From: Candidatus Poseidoniales archaeon
GTDB lineage: Archaea > Thermoplasmatota > Poseidoniia > Poseidoniales > Poseidoniaceae
Direction: 5' to 3'
Assembly (NCBI GenBank): GCA_009887135.1
Contig: QXYA01000150.1
Location: 1 to 7,485 of the forward strand
Length of the DNA: 7,485 nt
Under the pieces are notes generated by a model. That model was given only the letters and a program-made list of their open reading frames with translations, was not told the DNA's origin and ran no database searches. A program made the translations under genes and the position numbers. The number at the start of each line of letters is the position of its first letter. The stretch's first letter is position 1. Shown piece after piece: positions 5,642 to 7,485 of the stretch.

Positions 5642-6160
5642 ATGGATCCAACAACATTAGCAATACCCGCAGCAGTAAATGGAATGAAAGTGTTAATTTC
5701 AGCCTACGATGGTTACGAACAATCAAGGGTACGTGTCACGGATAGAGCCGTACGAGAAGATGTTCGTAGGCGCGTCAACCATCTTCACCATCAAGTTGAA
5801 CGATGGCTCTTTCGTTCCTATGCAAATAATGAAAAATACGAAATGGATAGAATACAATCCATCTTGCATAATCTACAGTCATTTGCAGAAGATGCCCAAT
5901 ATGCAGTGGCTGGAGAATCGCGTCCAAAGCATGACGGGATACGCAGAATGAACCGTTCATTGCACAAGAAATTGATTCGACATGATCGTGAAACCATCAC
6001 CATGTTGGAGCATGCAAGCCAACATCTTGGAGCTACATTAGCAACATATGTCGATACTCGTCACACAGATCTCGACATCATTGACGGTGTCATTAGCAAA
6101 GCAAAGCGTCATTTCCTCGAACGCAATATGCTGCTTGACGGCATGAGGAGCAGAAACTGA
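5642..6160 (+). CDS. Helical, His-rich protein of unknown function, upstream partner of the SPFH-like gene
   Basis: The 172-residue product is almost wholly helical in pattern and matches no family I can name with confidence. It opens with MDPTTLAIPAAVNGMKVLIS, a moderately hydrophobic helix that could touch a membrane but is interrupted by prolines. Charged amphipathic helices follow near 33-60 (rich in Arg and His), 66-89, 98-130 and 143-168. There are about eleven histidines and no cysteine. The general plan, MDP plus a small hydrophobic helix and then a helical bundle, recalls the N-terminal HeLo-type bundles of fungal cell-death proteins, but this is resemblance of pattern only. Translation probably starts at 5642; an alternative start at 5684 would remove the first helix. 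The SPFH-like gene starts 10 bp after the stop, with AAGGTGA between, so the two form an operon. Confidence 0.75.
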   Translation: MDPTTLAIPAAVNGMKVLISAYDGYEQSRVRVTDRAVREDVRRRVNHLHHQVERWLFRSYANNEKYEMDRIQSILHNLQSFAEDAQYAVAGESRPKHDGIRRMNRSLHKKLIRHDRETITMLEHASQHLGATLATYVDTRHTDLDIIDGVISKAKRHFLERNMLLDGMRSRN

Positions 6161-6170
6161 AGGTGAAACC

Positions 6171-7181
6171 ATGACAAGAGAAACATACAGATGGAGAGAA
6201 GAACCGGACATTATCGCACGATTTGTCCATGACAAAGAACTACCAAAGAACACCCCAATCGTACTTCGACCAAACGAAGTCTGTGTTGTTCTTGAGAATG
6301 GAAGGATTTCTGGAATCGTGACTCAGCAAGTCATGCGAGCCAATCCAACCACGTCGATGCTTCGACGCGTCTTTGGTGGCAAACGGCAACGCTCCTACCT
6401 TTTCGCATTCCTTGGACCGTACACCTTCACCATGCCATTCACTTCAAAATCCAGTGATCATCAAACTCTGAGAGGCGAAGCATCTCTTCGAGTTCACGCC
6501 TCTCGCGAAAACATTGCTCGTTTGATTCAACTTCCAGCAAAAGGAATCATGGAGATACGAACTTCAGACATCAGCAATCTTCTCATCGATGAGGCCCAAG
6601 CCTACATGTCGAAAACGATTCAACGATTCACTAATGATGAATTGGTTCAAGATCAAGCCGATGAAAACACAACCATTGGCCTCTGTATGGCATTACGCCG
6701 CACCATTGAATCGTTTGGCATGACCATCGACCATTCCTACATCACCTGGAAACCATCCGATAAGGTTCGTCTTGAAGCAGAACGTGAACATGTCACAAAC
6801 ATGGCAGAACACGCTTCCATTCAAGCAGAGCGAGATCAAATCACCATCGATGCTCAACTTGGTACACAACAACGTCGAGCAGATTACAGCGCACGTTCAC
6901 AAATGATTGGTAAATCTGCTCTTGAACGAGCCAAAAGAGAACCTGAACTTGCTCAACTTCGTGCTCAAGGACAGGTCGATGAAGCAGCTTGGGAAAATAA
7001 GCATCGAAATCAATCTCATGAGGGTGAAATGCTTCGAAATAAAGCCAAATCAAAGGCTGAGGTCATGGAAATTCTTCGAGGCAAAGAATTGAGCCTACGA
7101 GAACGGAAGCAGAACCATGATGTTAGCCTCGCTATAGCCCTTTTTGAAGTGGTCCAAGAGAAGAAAAGAATGAGAAATTGA
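6171..7181 (+). CDS. SPFH/band-7-like protein with C-terminal coiled coil
   Basis: This protein has 336 residues. Residues 6-35 (YRWREEPDIIARF, then LPKNTPIVLRPNE) and 36-50 (VCVVLENGRISGIV) match the opening of soluble SPFH proteins of the YdjI/virion-core-like type, which read roughly 'W-R-p ... i-xx-G-s-x-l-v-V-r-e-x-q-x-a-v-f-v-x-x-G'. The SPFH-like core continues to about 195: LFAFLGPYTFTMPF (78-90), LRGEASLRVHAS (100-111), a long helix with a conserved-looking ALRRTIESFGM (174-184), and the strand YITWK. Residues 198-312 are Glu/Arg/Ala/Gln-rich and predicted coiled coil, as in flotillins, where it drives assembly. No membrane helix or signal peptide is seen, so membrane contact would need a partner or the SPFH domain itself. 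SPFH proteins form large ring or cage scaffolds at membranes; the exact role here is unknown. The ribosome-binding site is AAGGTGA (6160-6166). Confidence 0.7.
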   Translation: MTRETYRWREEPDIIARFVHDKELPKNTPIVLRPNEVCVVLENGRISGIVTQQVMRANPTTSMLRRVFGGKRQRSYLFAFLGPYTFTMPFTSKSSDHQTLRGEASLRVHASRENIARLIQLPAKGIMEIRTSDISNLLIDEAQAYMSKTIQRFTNDELVQDQADENTTIGLCMALRRTIESFGMTIDHSYITWKPSDKVRLEAEREHVTNMAEHASIQAERDQITIDAQLGTQQRRADYSARSQMIGKSALERAKREPELAQLRAQGQVDEAAWENKHRNQSHEGEMLRNKAKSKAEVMEILRGKELSLRERKQNHDVSLAIALFEVVQEKKRMRN

Positions 7182-7272
7182 GTAGTATTGCTTTCAATCA
7201 ATAATAACATTAACAAAAAATACCTTTCAATATAGGGTAAATCAATATGGTCTCGCTTTAGCACCTATCGTT
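7182..7272 (+). promoter_or_regulatory. AT-rich intergenic region with probable promoter
   Basis: This 91-bp gap is clearly richer in A and T than its flanks. CAATATAG at 7229-7236 is the best TATA-like box, with an A-rich stretch just upstream (7214-7220) that could act as a purine-rich BRE. Initiation near 7258 would give a leader of about 15 bases before the ATG at 7273. TTTCAAT occurs twice (7192-7198, 7225-7231) and ATCAATA twice (7197-7203, 7241-7247), so binding of a regulator is possible. There is no convincing hairpin or T-run terminator for the upstream gene. Confidence 0.5.
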
Positions 7273-7485
7273 ATGGCCAGCGCACGCTCTGCAAATTTGA
7301 ACAAGTCAATCCTTCTTGTGATTCTCATGATCACAATGACTCAAGTGGGGTATCTCGATTCAATGAATTCGTTGACAAACGGTGAAGAAACGCTCGACTC
7401 GAACGAAGTGATTTCACAGACATCTGCTGGAACGTCCGTAATGTATGGGAACAATTCAACATGGACACCACGAGGTCCGATGCTT
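7273..7485 (+). CDS. Secreted or surface protein, N-terminal part (3' partial)
   Basis: A frame opening at ATG 7273 stays open for 71 codons to the window end. It begins MASARSANLNKSILLVILMI: a short basic region and then a hydrophobic run to about residue 26, a signal peptide or signal anchor. The visible mature part is Ser/Thr/Asn-rich and acidic (NGEETLDSNEV), with one N-glycosylation sequon (N-N-S-T near residue 61). It then moves into YGNNSTWTPRGPML, which looks like the start of an outer-surface domain. The type of domain cannot be named from this fragment. The start is favoured because the AT-rich TATA-bearing gap ends just before it, and because an ATG at 7246 runs into a stop after four codons. 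No strong ribosome-binding site is present, so a leaderless or short-leader transcript is likely. Confidence 0.7.
   Translation, partial: MASARSANLNKSILLVILMITMTQVGYLDSMNSLTNGEETLDSNEVISQTSAGTSVMYGNNSTWTPRGPML

Noticed and set aside
5709..5951. Plus-strand frame of 80 codons inside the helical-protein gene
   Set aside because: It is a frame shadow without a ribosome-binding site, and the main frame gives consistent amphipathic helices.

Overview
The window looks like chromosomal DNA of an archaeon. It carries an archaeal-type 30S ribosomal protein S8e, the archaeal/eukaryal SRP19 subunit, an archaeal MCT-1/Tma20-like PUA protein, and a small surface protein with a C-terminal PGF sorting signal of the archaeosortase type. 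Together with the acidic, low-complexity linkers of the membrane proteins, this best fits a planktonic euryarchaeon such as Marine Group II (Candidatus Poseidoniales). That lineage call is inference; domain Archaea is well supported. There are no tRNA or rRNA genes, CRISPR array, insertion sequence or phage genes.

Left part (1-2867, + strand). First comes the tail of a protein that starts outside the window and has collagen-like Gly-Pro repeats. Next is a 716-residue protein with a SAP nucleic-acid-binding domain, one transmembrane helix and a large outer domain. A small soluble protein of unknown function follows, its ribosome-binding site lying over the SAP gene's stop codon.

Middle part (2864-4658). 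A two-gene minus-strand unit encodes the PUA protein and then a secreted PGF-anchored protein. The latter ends convergently with the preceding gene, sharing a TTAA at the stops. Divergent from the PUA gene is a compact fumarylacetoacetate hydrolase (FAH) family enzyme.

Right part (4659-7485, + strand). A likely promoter precedes rpS8e and srp19, a translation and protein-targeting pair. Then comes a compact two-gene module: a helical, His-rich protein with no recognised family, and a soluble SPFH/band-7-like protein with a long coiled coil. An AT-rich gap with TATA-like sequence leads to the start of a secreted protein cut by the window end.

Most of the window is ordinary core or lineage-specific archaeal sequence. 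The best candidates for something undescribed are the helical-protein/SPFH pair (5642-7181) and the SAP-membrane-ectodomain protein (311-2461). A hammerhead-like fold in the leader of the SAP gene is a weaker oddity.
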